Assembly (NCBI GenBank): GCA_021790935.1
Contig: JAJYFL010000002.1
Coordinates: forward strand, 1-64,000
Source of the DNA: a bacterium
GTDB taxonomy: Bacteria > Vulcanimicrobiota > Vulcanimicrobiia > Vulcanimicrobiales > Vulcanimicrobiaceae
DNA length: 64,000 bases
Direction of reading: 5' to 3'
The translations under genes were made by a program, and so were the position numbers. Below, piece by piece: positions 41,481-49,265 of this stretch (positions are counted from its first letter, which is position 1; each line of letters opens with the position of its first letter). Below the pieces are notes generated by a model, which saw nothing but the letters and a program-made list of their open reading frames with translations, was not told the origin of the DNA and ran no database searches.

Positions 41481-44026
41481 GTTTTGACGAAACGAATAGA
41501 CACCGCGCTTTCGCGTTGCCGGGCGCCTCGCGCAACTACGGTCCCGACAAGACCGTCGACGTCGAGCACGTCGACCTGCATCTTACGCCGGACCTCGCGT
41601 CGCACGCGCTCGACGGCATCTGCACGACGACCGTCCGGGCGCTCGACGAAGACGTCGCAACGCTAGCGCTGGATGCGATCGATCTGCAGGTGAGTTCCGT
41701 CGAACGAGACGCGCGGCCGCAGCGCTTTACCTGCCGCAACGGGAAACTGGAGATCGCGTTCGTTCCGGCGATCGCGGCCGGGGAGCGCACGACGTTTGCG
41801 ATCTCCTACCGTATCGCCGAACCGCGGCACGGACTCTTTTTCGTCGAACCGACGGCCGCCTATCCTCACAAGATCGCTCACGCTTGGACCCAAGGCCAAG
41901 ACGAGAACGCGCGGTACTGGTTCCCGTGCCTGGACTATCCGCACGAGAAGCAGACGAGCTCGGCGACGATCGTGGTGCGCAAAGGCCTCTTCGCGCTCTC
42001 CAACGGCGAGCTCGTCTCTCGCGAAGACCGCGGAGAGCTAACGGCGTTTCGTTACGAACAGCGCGTGCCGCATTCGACGTACCTGATGACGCTGGTCGTC
42101 GGGCCCTTCGTCGAAACCTCGTCTCCCGTCGCCGGCGGCGCCGTACCCGTCTACTATTACGTCTTGCCCGGGCGCGAAGCGGACGGCGAGCGCTCTTTCG
42201 GCAAGACGCCGCGGATGATCGAGTTTTTCGAGCGCATGACGGGCGTTCCGTACCCCTACGCGCGCTACTCGCAGATCGCCGTCGGCGACTTTATCTTCGG
42301 CGGCATGGAGAATACCTCGGCGACCACGCAGACCGATCGCACCTTGCACGACGAGCGCGCGCATCTCGATTTTTCGAGCGACCCGCTGGTTTCGCACGAA
42401 CTGGCGCACCAGTGGTTCGGCGATCTCTTGACCTGCCGCGACTGGGCGCACGCGTGGCTCAACGAGGGCTTCGCGACGTACTTCGATTGCGCGTGGCGCG
42501 AAGCCGACTTGGGGTACGACGAGTATCTCTACGCGATCTTCGGCTGCGTCGAGCGCTACGTGCGCGAGGATTCGGAGCGCTACCGCCGGCCGATCGTCTG
42601 CAACCAATTCCGCGACCCGATCGAACTTTTCGACCGCCACCTCTACGAAAAGGGTGCCGCCGTGCTGCACATGTTGCGCGGCGATCTCGGCGAGGCCCGT
42701 TTCCGGCGTGCCATAGCGCGTTACGTGAGAGATAACGCGCAACGCAGCGTCGAGACGATCGATTTGATACGAGCGATCGAGGCTTCGACCGGGCGCAACA
42801 TGCGCGGGTTTTTCGACCGATGGGTCTTTCGCGGCGGTCACCCGGAGCTCGCCGCGAGCGTGAAGTGGGACCCGGAGCGCAATACCGCTACGGTGACGAT
42901 CGACCAGAAGCAGCCGATCGATGCCGAGAACCCGCCATACGCCCTGGATATCGAGGTCGGCTTCGTTCTCGAAGCGCCCGCGGCTCCGGCCGCCGATCTC
43001 GGCAGCGGGCTCCTCGCGGGCGAACGGCGAGTCCGCATGCGCATCGAACGCGATCGCCAGACGATCGCGGTGCCGCTCGGCGCGCGACCTGCACTGGTTC
43101 GCATCGATCCGGGAGCCTTTGCCCTCGCAACCGTCACGTACGAGTATGGAACAGAGTGGGCGGCCGCCGCGCTGCGCGGCGATCCCGACGTGGTCGCCCG
43201 GATTCGCGCGGCGCGCGAGCTGGCGAAAGACGGCTCGCTGCAGGCGCGCGAGGCGCTCGCCCGGGGGCTCTCGCACGACCCGTTCTGGGGCGTATCGGCG
43301 GAGATCGCCAAGGCGATCGCGAGCACGCACGCACCGTGGGCTCGCGTGCTGCTCGCCGAGGCGTTGCACCACGCCCATCCCAAGGTTCGGCGCGCGGTTG
43401 CCGAGGGGCTTGGGAGTTTCAAGCATCCCGATGCCGCGAGCGCGCTCCTCGCGCCGGCCCGGGGCGACGCCTCCTACTTCGTGACCGCGCAAGCGCTGCA
43501 GTCGCTCGGCCAGACGCGGGACGTGCGCGCCTTCGATCTCTTGCAGGCCGCGCTGCAGAGCGAGAGTTGGAACGGCACGATCGCCGCCGGCGCCGCACGC
43601 GGCTTGGGCGAACTCGCAGATCCGCGCGCGACCGCACTCTTGATCGCGGCCGCCGCTCCGGGCTCGGACGAAGCCGTCCGCCGGGCGGCCGTCGAGGGAT
43701 TGGCGCGGCTCGGCACTTTGGTCGAGAGCGAGCGCACGCGCGTCGTGCGTGCGATCGACGATCTCCTCGACGACGAAGCTTTTCTCGTGCGGCTCGCCGC
43801 GATCGCCGCGGCCGAAGGCTTGGCCGACGCGCGCCTGCTCGCGGCCCTCGAGCGCGTCTCGCTCGGCGCGTTGGATGGCCGCGTCCGCCGCAGTGCGGAC
43901 GAAGCGGCGATCCGCATCCGAGAGGCGCAGAGAGTTCCCGCGCAAGTCACGACGTTGCGCGACGATCTCGACCGGCTTCGTGAAGACCAGCGCAAGCTGC
44001 AAGAGAAGATCGAGGGACTCTCGTAG
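41477..44026 (+). CDS. M1-family aminopeptidase with C-terminal HEAT repeats
   Basis: 849 residues, no signal peptide, so probably cytoplasmic. The substrate motif FGGMENTSATTQ and the zinc site VSHELAHQWFGDLLTCRDWA with NEGFATYF are complete (His near 307). From about 560 the protein consists of HEAT repeats (AVAEGLGSFKHPDAASALLA, ALQSLGQTRDVRAFDLLQAA, AVEGLARLGTLVES) and ends in a short coiled coil (LRDDLDRLREDQRKLQEK). It resembles the secreted M1 enzyme at 17110-19689 but lacks export. Likely role: peptide turnover. It is coupled to the SDR gene (ATGA). Confidence 0.92.
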   Translation: MSFDETNRHRAFALPGASRNYGPDKTVDVEHVDLHLTPDLASHALDGICTTTVRALDEDVATLALDAIDLQVSSVERDARPQRFTCRNGKLEIAFVPAIAAGERTTFAISYRIAEPRHGLFFVEPTAAYPHKIAHAWTQGQDENARYWFPCLDYPHEKQTSSATIVVRKGLFALSNGELVSREDRGELTAFRYEQRVPHSTYLMTLVVGPFVETSSPVAGGAVPVYYYVLPGREADGERSFGKTPRMIEFFERMTGVPYPYARYSQIAVGDFIFGGMENTSATTQTDRTLHDERAHLDFSSDPLVSHELAHQWFGDLLTCRDWAHAWLNEGFATYFDCAWREADLGYDEYLYAIFGCVERYVREDSERYRRPIVCNQFRDPIELFDRHLYEKGAAVLHMLRGDLGEARFRRAIARYVRDNAQRSVETIDLIRAIEASTGRNMRGFFDRWVFRGGHPELAASVKWDPERNTATVTIDQKQPIDAENPPYALDIEVGFVLEAPAAPAADLGSGLLAGERRVRMRIERDRQTIAVPLGARPALVRIDPGAFALATVTYEYGTEWAAAALRGDPDVVARIRAARELAKDGSLQAREALARGLSHDPFWGVSAEIAKAIASTHAPWARVLLAEALHHAHPKVRRAVAEGLGSFKHPDAASALLAPARGDASYFVTAQALQSLGQTRDVRAFDLLQAALQSESWNGTIAAGAARGLGELADPRATALLIAAAAPGSDEAVRRAAVEGLARLGTLVESERTRVVRAIDDLLDDEAFLVRLAAIAAAEGLADARLLAALERVSLGALDGRVRRSADEAAIRIREAQRVPAQVTTLRDDLDRLREDQRKLQEKIEGLS

Positions 44027-44046
44027 GCGTAGGCGTAGGCGTAGGC
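44023..44046 (+). repeat. (GTAGGC)x4 microsatellite at a stop codon
   Basis: Four perfect copies of GTAGGC. The TAG of the first copy is the stop codon of the M1/HEAT peptidase. Every copy has TAG in the same frame, so expansion or loss would not change the protein. Confidence 0.85.
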
Positions 44047-44091
44047 GCGTTGCGGGCCTTCACCGTTGCGGCTTCGAATCGAGGGACGGGT

Positions 44092-45486
44092 ATGTTAGAT
44101 CGAGAGACGCTCGAGCGGCTACTGGGCACGGCGCTGGCACGCGGCGGCGACTATGCGGACGTCTTTTGCGAAAGGCGCGTCGCTCTTTCGTTTCGTTTGC
44201 AGGGGGGCGTCATACACGAAGGCGGCCTCGTCGTAACGCAGGGCGTCGGGATCCGAACGATCGCCGGTGAATCGGCGGGTTACGGTTACTCCGACGATCT
44301 CTCCGCTACTGCGCTCGCGCGCGCCGCCGGCGTGGCTTCGACGATTGCGAACGGCAGTGACGGCGCCGGGCGGCGCGCGCACGTCGAGCCGGTTTCCGTT
44401 GCGCGGCTATACGATGCCGATGGCTCCGCGAGCTCCGATTCCGCCGCATACGTGAAGTTACTGGAACGCGCGGACGTTGCGGCACGCGCATTCGATCCGC
44501 GCGTCTCGTCGGTGAACGCCACGATTACCGACGAGATTCAAGAGGTATGGATCGCAACCAGCGATGGACGCCTGGCCTACGACCGCCGGCCTTTGATATC
44601 GCTCGGCGTGCAAGTCCTCTGCGTCCGCGGCAAGGAGCGCGGCTTCGGTTACGCGGGCGACGGGGGTCGCACGTCGATGCTCTACTTCGACGGCCGCACG
44701 CCCGAATCGATCGCTCTGGAAGCCGCACGCGTATCGGCGATCAATCTGGAGGCGATCGAAGCTCCCGCCGGCGAGATGGAGATGGTGGTCGGATCGGGCG
44801 GCGGCGGCGTGCTGCTGCACGAGGCGGTCGGACACGGCCTCGAAAGCGATTTCAGCCGCCAAGGCGTCTCGCTCTACAGCGGCCGCGTCGGCCAGCGGGT
44901 TGCGAGCGAGCTCGTTACCATCTATGACGACGGCAACCTCGCGGGCGAGCGCGGCAGCCTCGCCGTGGATGACGAAGGCAACCCCGGCAGTCACAAGGTG
45001 CTGGTGGAGAACGGCATTCTGCGCGGATACATGCAAGATTACCTGAACGGGAGGTTGATGGGCGTCGCGTCTACGGGGAGCGGAAGACGCCAATCGTTTC
45101 GCTCGATGCCGCAGCCGCGGATGTGCAACACATACATGCCAGCCGGAACGTCGACCGTTGACGAGATCGTCCGGTCGACCAAGCGCGGAATCTACGCAAA
45201 ATCTTTCGCCGGCGGACAAGTCGAGATCAGCAAGGGCGACTTCGTTTTCATGATCGCCGAAGGATATCTCATCGAAGACGGTCGCGTTACGTCCCCGGTC
45301 AAGAACGCGACGATCGTCGGGAACGGGCCCGAGGTGATGTCGAGCGTGGTCGCGGTCGGCAACGACAGCCGCTTGGCAGGCGGCCATTATACCTGCGGCA
45401 AGGGCGGGCAGTACGTGCCGGTCGGAGTCGGCATGCCGACGGTGAAGATCTCATCGATAACGGTCGGCGGATCCGATCTTGGCTGA
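44092..45486 (+). CDS. tldD: metalloprotease TldD
   Basis: 464 residues from ATG 44092. With TldE it forms a heterodimer that degrades small unfolded peptides and processes some peptide natural products. The zinc motif LLHEAVGHGLESDF (H243, H247) is in the C-terminal domain and GGQVEISKGDFVFMIAEGYL precedes the final metal cysteine, which lies in HYTCGKGGQ. An in-frame start 42 bp upstream (44050) is possible but lacks a ribosome site. The 3' end overlaps tldE by 8 bp. Confidence 0.94.
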   Translation: MLDRETLERLLGTALARGGDYADVFCERRVALSFRLQGGVIHEGGLVVTQGVGIRTIAGESAGYGYSDDLSATALARAAGVASTIANGSDGAGRRAHVEPVSVARLYDADGSASSDSAAYVKLLERADVAARAFDPRVSSVNATITDEIQEVWIATSDGRLAYDRRPLISLGVQVLCVRGKERGFGYAGDGGRTSMLYFDGRTPESIALEAARVSAINLEAIEAPAGEMEMVVGSGGGGVLLHEAVGHGLESDFSRQGVSLYSGRVGQRVASELVTIYDDGNLAGERGSLAVDDEGNPGSHKVLVENGILRGYMQDYLNGRLMGVASTGSGRRQSFRSMPQPRMCNTYMPAGTSTVDEIVRSTKRGIYAKSFAGGQVEISKGDFVFMIAEGYLIEDGRVTSPVKNATIVGNGPEVMSSVVAVGNDSRLAGGHYTCGKGGQYVPVGVGMPTVKISSITVGGSDLG

Positions 45487-46837
45487 CGCGCGGCGCGCCG
45501 ATGGCGCATCGGAGCTCGAGCGCGCGCACGCGGCGGTCGAAACGGCGATGCAAGCCGGCGCGACGCAGGCCGAAGCCACATTTACCGTCAGCGAGCGTTT
45601 CACCGCCGAAGCTCGCGACCGCACGTTGACGAAGGTGGAACGGTCGATCGGCAAGATGCTGCAGATGCGCATCTTCGTAGATGGACGCAAGTCCTCGCTA
45701 ACATCATCGGATTTCGATTCGTCGCGCTTGCGAGCGGCAATCGAACGAGCCGTCGGGCAGGCCCGCTACGTGCAGAGCGACCCGCTGGCCGGGCTTCCGG
45801 ATCGGCTAGAGGCGCCTCCTGCGTATCGCGAAGATCTCGGCTTGTTCGCATCGGCGGTTGCCGAGCGGACCGCGCAAGAAAAGACGGAAGAGGCCGTCGC
45901 GCTCGAACGGCGGATCAGGGAGATCGACGCGCGCATCGAAAACAGCAACGGCTCGTCGGTCGGCGACGCGAGCGCGACGGTTGCCTTCGTCAACTCCCTT
46001 GGCCTCAACGGCTCGTATCGCTCGACGCGGGTGAATCGCTCGAGTAGCCCGGTGGCTCACGATGGCGGAAACAAACGCACCGGCGCTTACGGTACCGCCG
46101 CCCGCAGCCTCGACGACCTCGAAACCGTCGATGCGGTCGCACGTGCCGCCGTGCGCCGAACGGTCGAACTCTTCGGCGCGTGTAAGCCGCCGACGATGCG
46201 GGTGCCGGTCATCTTCGAACGCGACGCTGCGGCGAGCGTCATGGCCGACCTCTTCGCGGCCTTGAACGCGGCCAACGTTGCCACTGGCAACTCGTGGCTC
46301 GCCAATCGCGCCGGCGAGCGCATCGGAAGCGAGCTGGTGCGGATCGTAGACGACGGCTGCCTGCCCGGCCGGCTCGGCTCGTCGCCCTTCGACGGCGAGG
46401 GCGTGCCGACGCGCCGGACGGTCGCCGTCGATCGGGGAGTCCTGCGGACGTTCCTCTACGATACCTACTATGCGCGCAAACTCGGAGCCGGGACGACGGC
46501 CAACTCGGCCGGCGGAGGCATCGGGCCAAACAATTTCTATCTCGAAGCCGGCGCAGGCTCGCTCGAGGATCTCATCGCCGCGACGCCGCGCGGCGTGCTC
46601 GTGTTGGATACGATCGGCTTTGCGACCGAGCACGCGAGCGGGACGTACAGCCGCGGAGCCCGCGGGTTCTATATCGAAAACGGCGAGGTGGCCTATCCGA
46701 TCGACGGATTCACCATCGCCGGCACGTTTGCCCAGATGCTCGCAGGTGTGGACCGCGTAGCCGGCGATCTGCGCTTCGACGCCTCCGTCGTCTCGCCGTC
46801 TTTTCGCGTTGCAGAGATGACGATTAGCGGCACATAA
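45479..46837 (+). CDS. tldE: TldE/PmbA, partner of TldD
   Basis: 452 residues from a TTG inside the end of tldD. It shares the two-domain TldD/PmbA fold: SERFTAEARDRTLTKVERSI in the N-terminal domain and, later, PVIFERDAAASVMADLFAAL and SWLANRAGERIGSELVRIVD. The HExxxH motif is absent, as in other TldE proteins, where this subunit completes the chamber. The overlap ensures equal synthesis of the two subunits. No peptide-precursor gene is near, so a general peptide-clearing role is the simplest reading. Confidence 0.93.
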   Translation: MADARRADGASELERAHAAVETAMQAGATQAEATFTVSERFTAEARDRTLTKVERSIGKMLQMRIFVDGRKSSLTSSDFDSSRLRAAIERAVGQARYVQSDPLAGLPDRLEAPPAYREDLGLFASAVAERTAQEKTEEAVALERRIREIDARIENSNGSSVGDASATVAFVNSLGLNGSYRSTRVNRSSSPVAHDGGNKRTGAYGTAARSLDDLETVDAVARAAVRRTVELFGACKPPTMRVPVIFERDAAASVMADLFAALNAANVATGNSWLANRAGERIGSELVRIVDDGCLPGRLGSSPFDGEGVPTRRTVAVDRGVLRTFLYDTYYARKLGAGTTANSAGGGIGPNNFYLEAGAGSLEDLIAATPRGVLVLDTIGFATEHASGTYSRGARGFYIENGEVAYPIDGFTIAGTFAQMLAGVDRVAGDLRFDASVVSPSFRVAEMTISGT

Positions 46838-46901
46838 TACCGAGGTGGAAATGGCGCATCCGCGCTGCGCGCTGCGCGCCCCCCGTCGGCAAAGCCGCCG
46901 G

Positions 46902-47024
46902 GGCCCCCGGCCTTCGGCCCTCGCGCATCGCCATCCGTTTCCATGTGCCTCTCAAGGGCCATGGGTTCCTAAGGGACCACGCGGAGGCCGCTGAAAATGC
47001 GCGGGGCCGAAGGCCGGGGAGGCC
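46902..47024. promoter_or_regulatory. GC-rich inverted repeat in the malic-enzyme leader
   Basis: GGCC-CCCGGCCTTCGGCCCT-CGCGCAT (46902-46927) is the near-complement of 46997-47024, with single-base gaps only. The loop of about 70 nt holds a smaller stem GGTTCC-TAA-GGGACC (46964-46978). The second arm ends 26 bp before the malic-enzyme ATG. It could end the tldDE transcript or form a folded leader controlling the next gene. No T run follows and no known riboswitch pattern was recognised. Confidence 0.55.
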
Positions 47025-47050
47025 GGCGCCGACCGACGAAAAGAGGGAAG

Positions 47051-48496
47051 ATGTCACCGGAAGTAGCCATTGGGTTTACGCTCATCATGCGGGTCGAGAT
47101 GCCGAATACTCCTGGAGCCTTCGGCCAACTGGCTTCGACCATCGGGGACGCCGGGGGCGTCATCTCGGCCGTCGACATGCGCTCCGTGACGCGGGCGAAC
47201 GTCGTGCGCGACGTGACCGTGAACGTGAGTTCGGATATGACCGGTAAGGCGGTCCGCGCAGCCGTAGAATCGATCGGCGGCGTCAAGGTCGTCAGCGTTT
47301 CGGACAGCACCTTCCTTGCGCATCTTGGCGGCAAGATCCAAATCGAACTCAAGATCCCCGTGAAGACGCGCCAAGACCTTTCGACGGTCTATACGCCCGG
47401 CGTCGCGCGCGTCTCGATGGCGATTGCCGCCGATCCCAGCAAGGCCTTCGCGCTCACGATCAAGCGTAACACCGTCGCGGTCGTCACCGATGGGACGGCG
47501 GTGCTCGGGCTAGGCGATATCGGACCGTACGGTGCGGCCCCGGTGATGGAAGGCAAAGCGATGCTCTTCAAGCAGTTCGCAGGTATCGATGCCTTTCCGA
47601 TCTGCCTGGATACGAAAGACGTCGACGAGATCGTCGAAACCGTCGTTCATATCGCGCCGATCTTCGGCGGCATCAATCTCGAGGATATCAGCGCTCCGCG
47701 CTGCTTCGAGATCGAGCGGCGGCTTGTCGAAGCGCTGGATATTCCGGTCATGCACGACGACCAGCATGGGACGGCGGTCGTTATTTTGGCTGCGCTCATC
47801 AACGCGGCCAAAGTGGTCGGCAAGCGGATGGAGGATCTGCAGGTCGTCGTCGCCGGCAGCGGTGCGGCGGGAACGGCGACGATCAAGATGCTGCTGGGAG
47901 CCGGGGTCCGCGACGTGATTCCCGTCGATCGCGCCGGCGCGCTCAACCGCGACGAACGCTACGACAACTCTCATTGGCGCTGGCTCGCCGAACACACCAA
48001 CCGGGAGAACCGGCGCGGCTCGCTGCACGAAGTCTTGCGAGGGGCGGACGTCTTCATCGGGGTCTCGGCGCCGGGCATCCTGCAGCCCGAGGACGTGCGG
48101 GCGATGGGCAAAGACCCGATCGTCTTCGCGATGGCGAACCCCACGCCGGAGATCATGCCCGACGCGGCCGCTCCTTACGTTGCGGTCATAGCGACCGGCC
48201 GGTCGGATTTCCCGAATCAAGTGAACAACCTGCTCTCCTTTCCGGGAATCTTTCGAGGCGCCCTCGATTGCCGCGCTCGCCGGATCACCGAGAACATGAA
48301 GCTGGCGGCGGCCAAGGCGATCGCCTCGATGGTGGGCGACGACGAACGTAGTTCCGAATACATCATTCCGAGCGTCTTCGATACGAGGGTGGTCGAGGCC
48401 GTAGCCAAAGCCGTCGCGCAGGCGGCCGTCGACGAGGGAGTATCCCGCCGGCAGTTCGTGTTGACCGAAGGTGAAGATATCACCGCATCTGCATAA
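47051..48496 (+). CDS. NAD(P)-dependent malic enzyme with N-terminal ACT domain
   Basis: 481 residues from ATG 47051. Residues about 8-85 form an ACT domain (MRVEMPNTPGAFGQLASTIG, GGVISAVDMRSV), a common small-molecule sensor. The malic enzyme follows: QDLSTVYTPGVARVSMAIA, VAVVTDGTAVLGLGDIGPYG, MHDDQHGTAVVILAALINA (metal site), VVVAGSGAAGTATIKMLLGA (cofactor site) and SDFPNQVNNLLSFPGIFRGA. It converts malate to pyruvate and CO2. The phosphotransacetylase-like tail of MaeB is absent. ppdK in the same window could carry pyruvate on to PEP. Confidence 0.93.
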   Translation: MSPEVAIGFTLIMRVEMPNTPGAFGQLASTIGDAGGVISAVDMRSVTRANVVRDVTVNVSSDMTGKAVRAAVESIGGVKVVSVSDSTFLAHLGGKIQIELKIPVKTRQDLSTVYTPGVARVSMAIAADPSKAFALTIKRNTVAVVTDGTAVLGLGDIGPYGAAPVMEGKAMLFKQFAGIDAFPICLDTKDVDEIVETVVHIAPIFGGINLEDISAPRCFEIERRLVEALDIPVMHDDQHGTAVVILAALINAAKVVGKRMEDLQVVVAGSGAAGTATIKMLLGAGVRDVIPVDRAGALNRDERYDNSHWRWLAEHTNRENRRGSLHEVLRGADVFIGVSAPGILQPEDVRAMGKDPIVFAMANPTPEIMPDAAAPYVAVIATGRSDFPNQVNNLLSFPGIFRGALDCRARRITENMKLAAAKAIASMVGDDERSSEYIIPSVFDTRVVEAVAKAVAQAAVDEGVSRRQFVLTEGEDITASA

Positions 48497-48508
48497 GAGG
48501 AGAAGAGC

Positions 48509-49201
48509 ATGGCGCTGGCACGGGTTCTCGTCATCGAAGATGACGACGACGTGGCGAAACTCGAGCAGACGGTGCTCGAGCGCGCGGGGTACGAAGTCCG
48601 CGCCGTTCGCACCGGCGCCGATGGGCTCGAACAGGCTGACGTTTACAAGCCGGACGTCGTTATTTTGGATATCGGGCTCCCCGACATCTCCGGACTCGAC
48701 GTCTGCACCTCGGTCTCAAACTCGAGCAATGCGTTCATTCTCATGGTCAGCGGGCATTCGCGCGAGCAGGACGTATTGCTGGGGCTCGGTCTGGGCGCCG
48801 ACGACTACGTTACCAAGCCGTTCTCCGGCAACGAGCTCGTCGCACGTATCGCGTCGTTCTTGCGGCGGCGCGAAAAGAGCGCAAAGAAAAAAGACGAGCC
48901 AGGCATCCTGCAGATCGGCTCCGCAAGACTCGTTCGCGATTTTCATACGCTCAGTATGGACGCGAAGACGGTTGCGCTCACGGCCCTCGAGTTTCGCTTG
49001 ATGTGGTACCTGGCCGAAGCCGAGGGGCGCTTGCTCACGCGCGGGCAGATTCTCGAACACGTATGGAACGATACCTCCGGGGTCCCGACGCGTGTCGTCG
49101 ACGTGCACATAGCGTCGCTGCGCAAAAAACTGATCGAGGTAGAGGCGCCCCTCGAAATCGCAAGCGTGCGAGGGATCGGATACCGGCTCGATCGACAATA
49201 G
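48509..49201 (+). CDS. OmpR/PhoB-family response regulator
   Basis: 230 residues. Receiver domain: acidic pocket VIEDDDDV (8-15), phospho-acceptor D54 (VVILDIGLPDI), switch S81 and K103 (DDYVTKPFS). The winged-helix DNA-binding domain starts near 130 (LTALEFRLMWYLAEAEGRLL) and ends VVDVHIASLRKKL then SVRGIGYRL. It acts as a DNA-binding regulator after phosphorylation. The gene follows malic enzyme by 12 bp with AGGAG before the ATG and may be co-transcribed. No sensor kinase is next to it, so its signal is unknown. Confidence 0.93.
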   Translation: MALARVLVIEDDDDVAKLEQTVLERAGYEVRAVRTGADGLEQADVYKPDVVILDIGLPDISGLDVCTSVSNSSNAFILMVSGHSREQDVLLGLGLGADDYVTKPFSGNELVARIASFLRRREKSAKKKDEPGILQIGSARLVRDFHTLSMDAKTVALTALEFRLMWYLAEAEGRLLTRGQILEHVWNDTSGVPTRVVDVHIASLRKKLIEVEAPLEIASVRGIGYRLDRQ

Positions 49202-49265
49202 CGGCTGCCGCCGGCAGCGAGCCCGGGAGGTAACGCGCGCCGGGCGCCCGTAACCCTGGCCGGTG

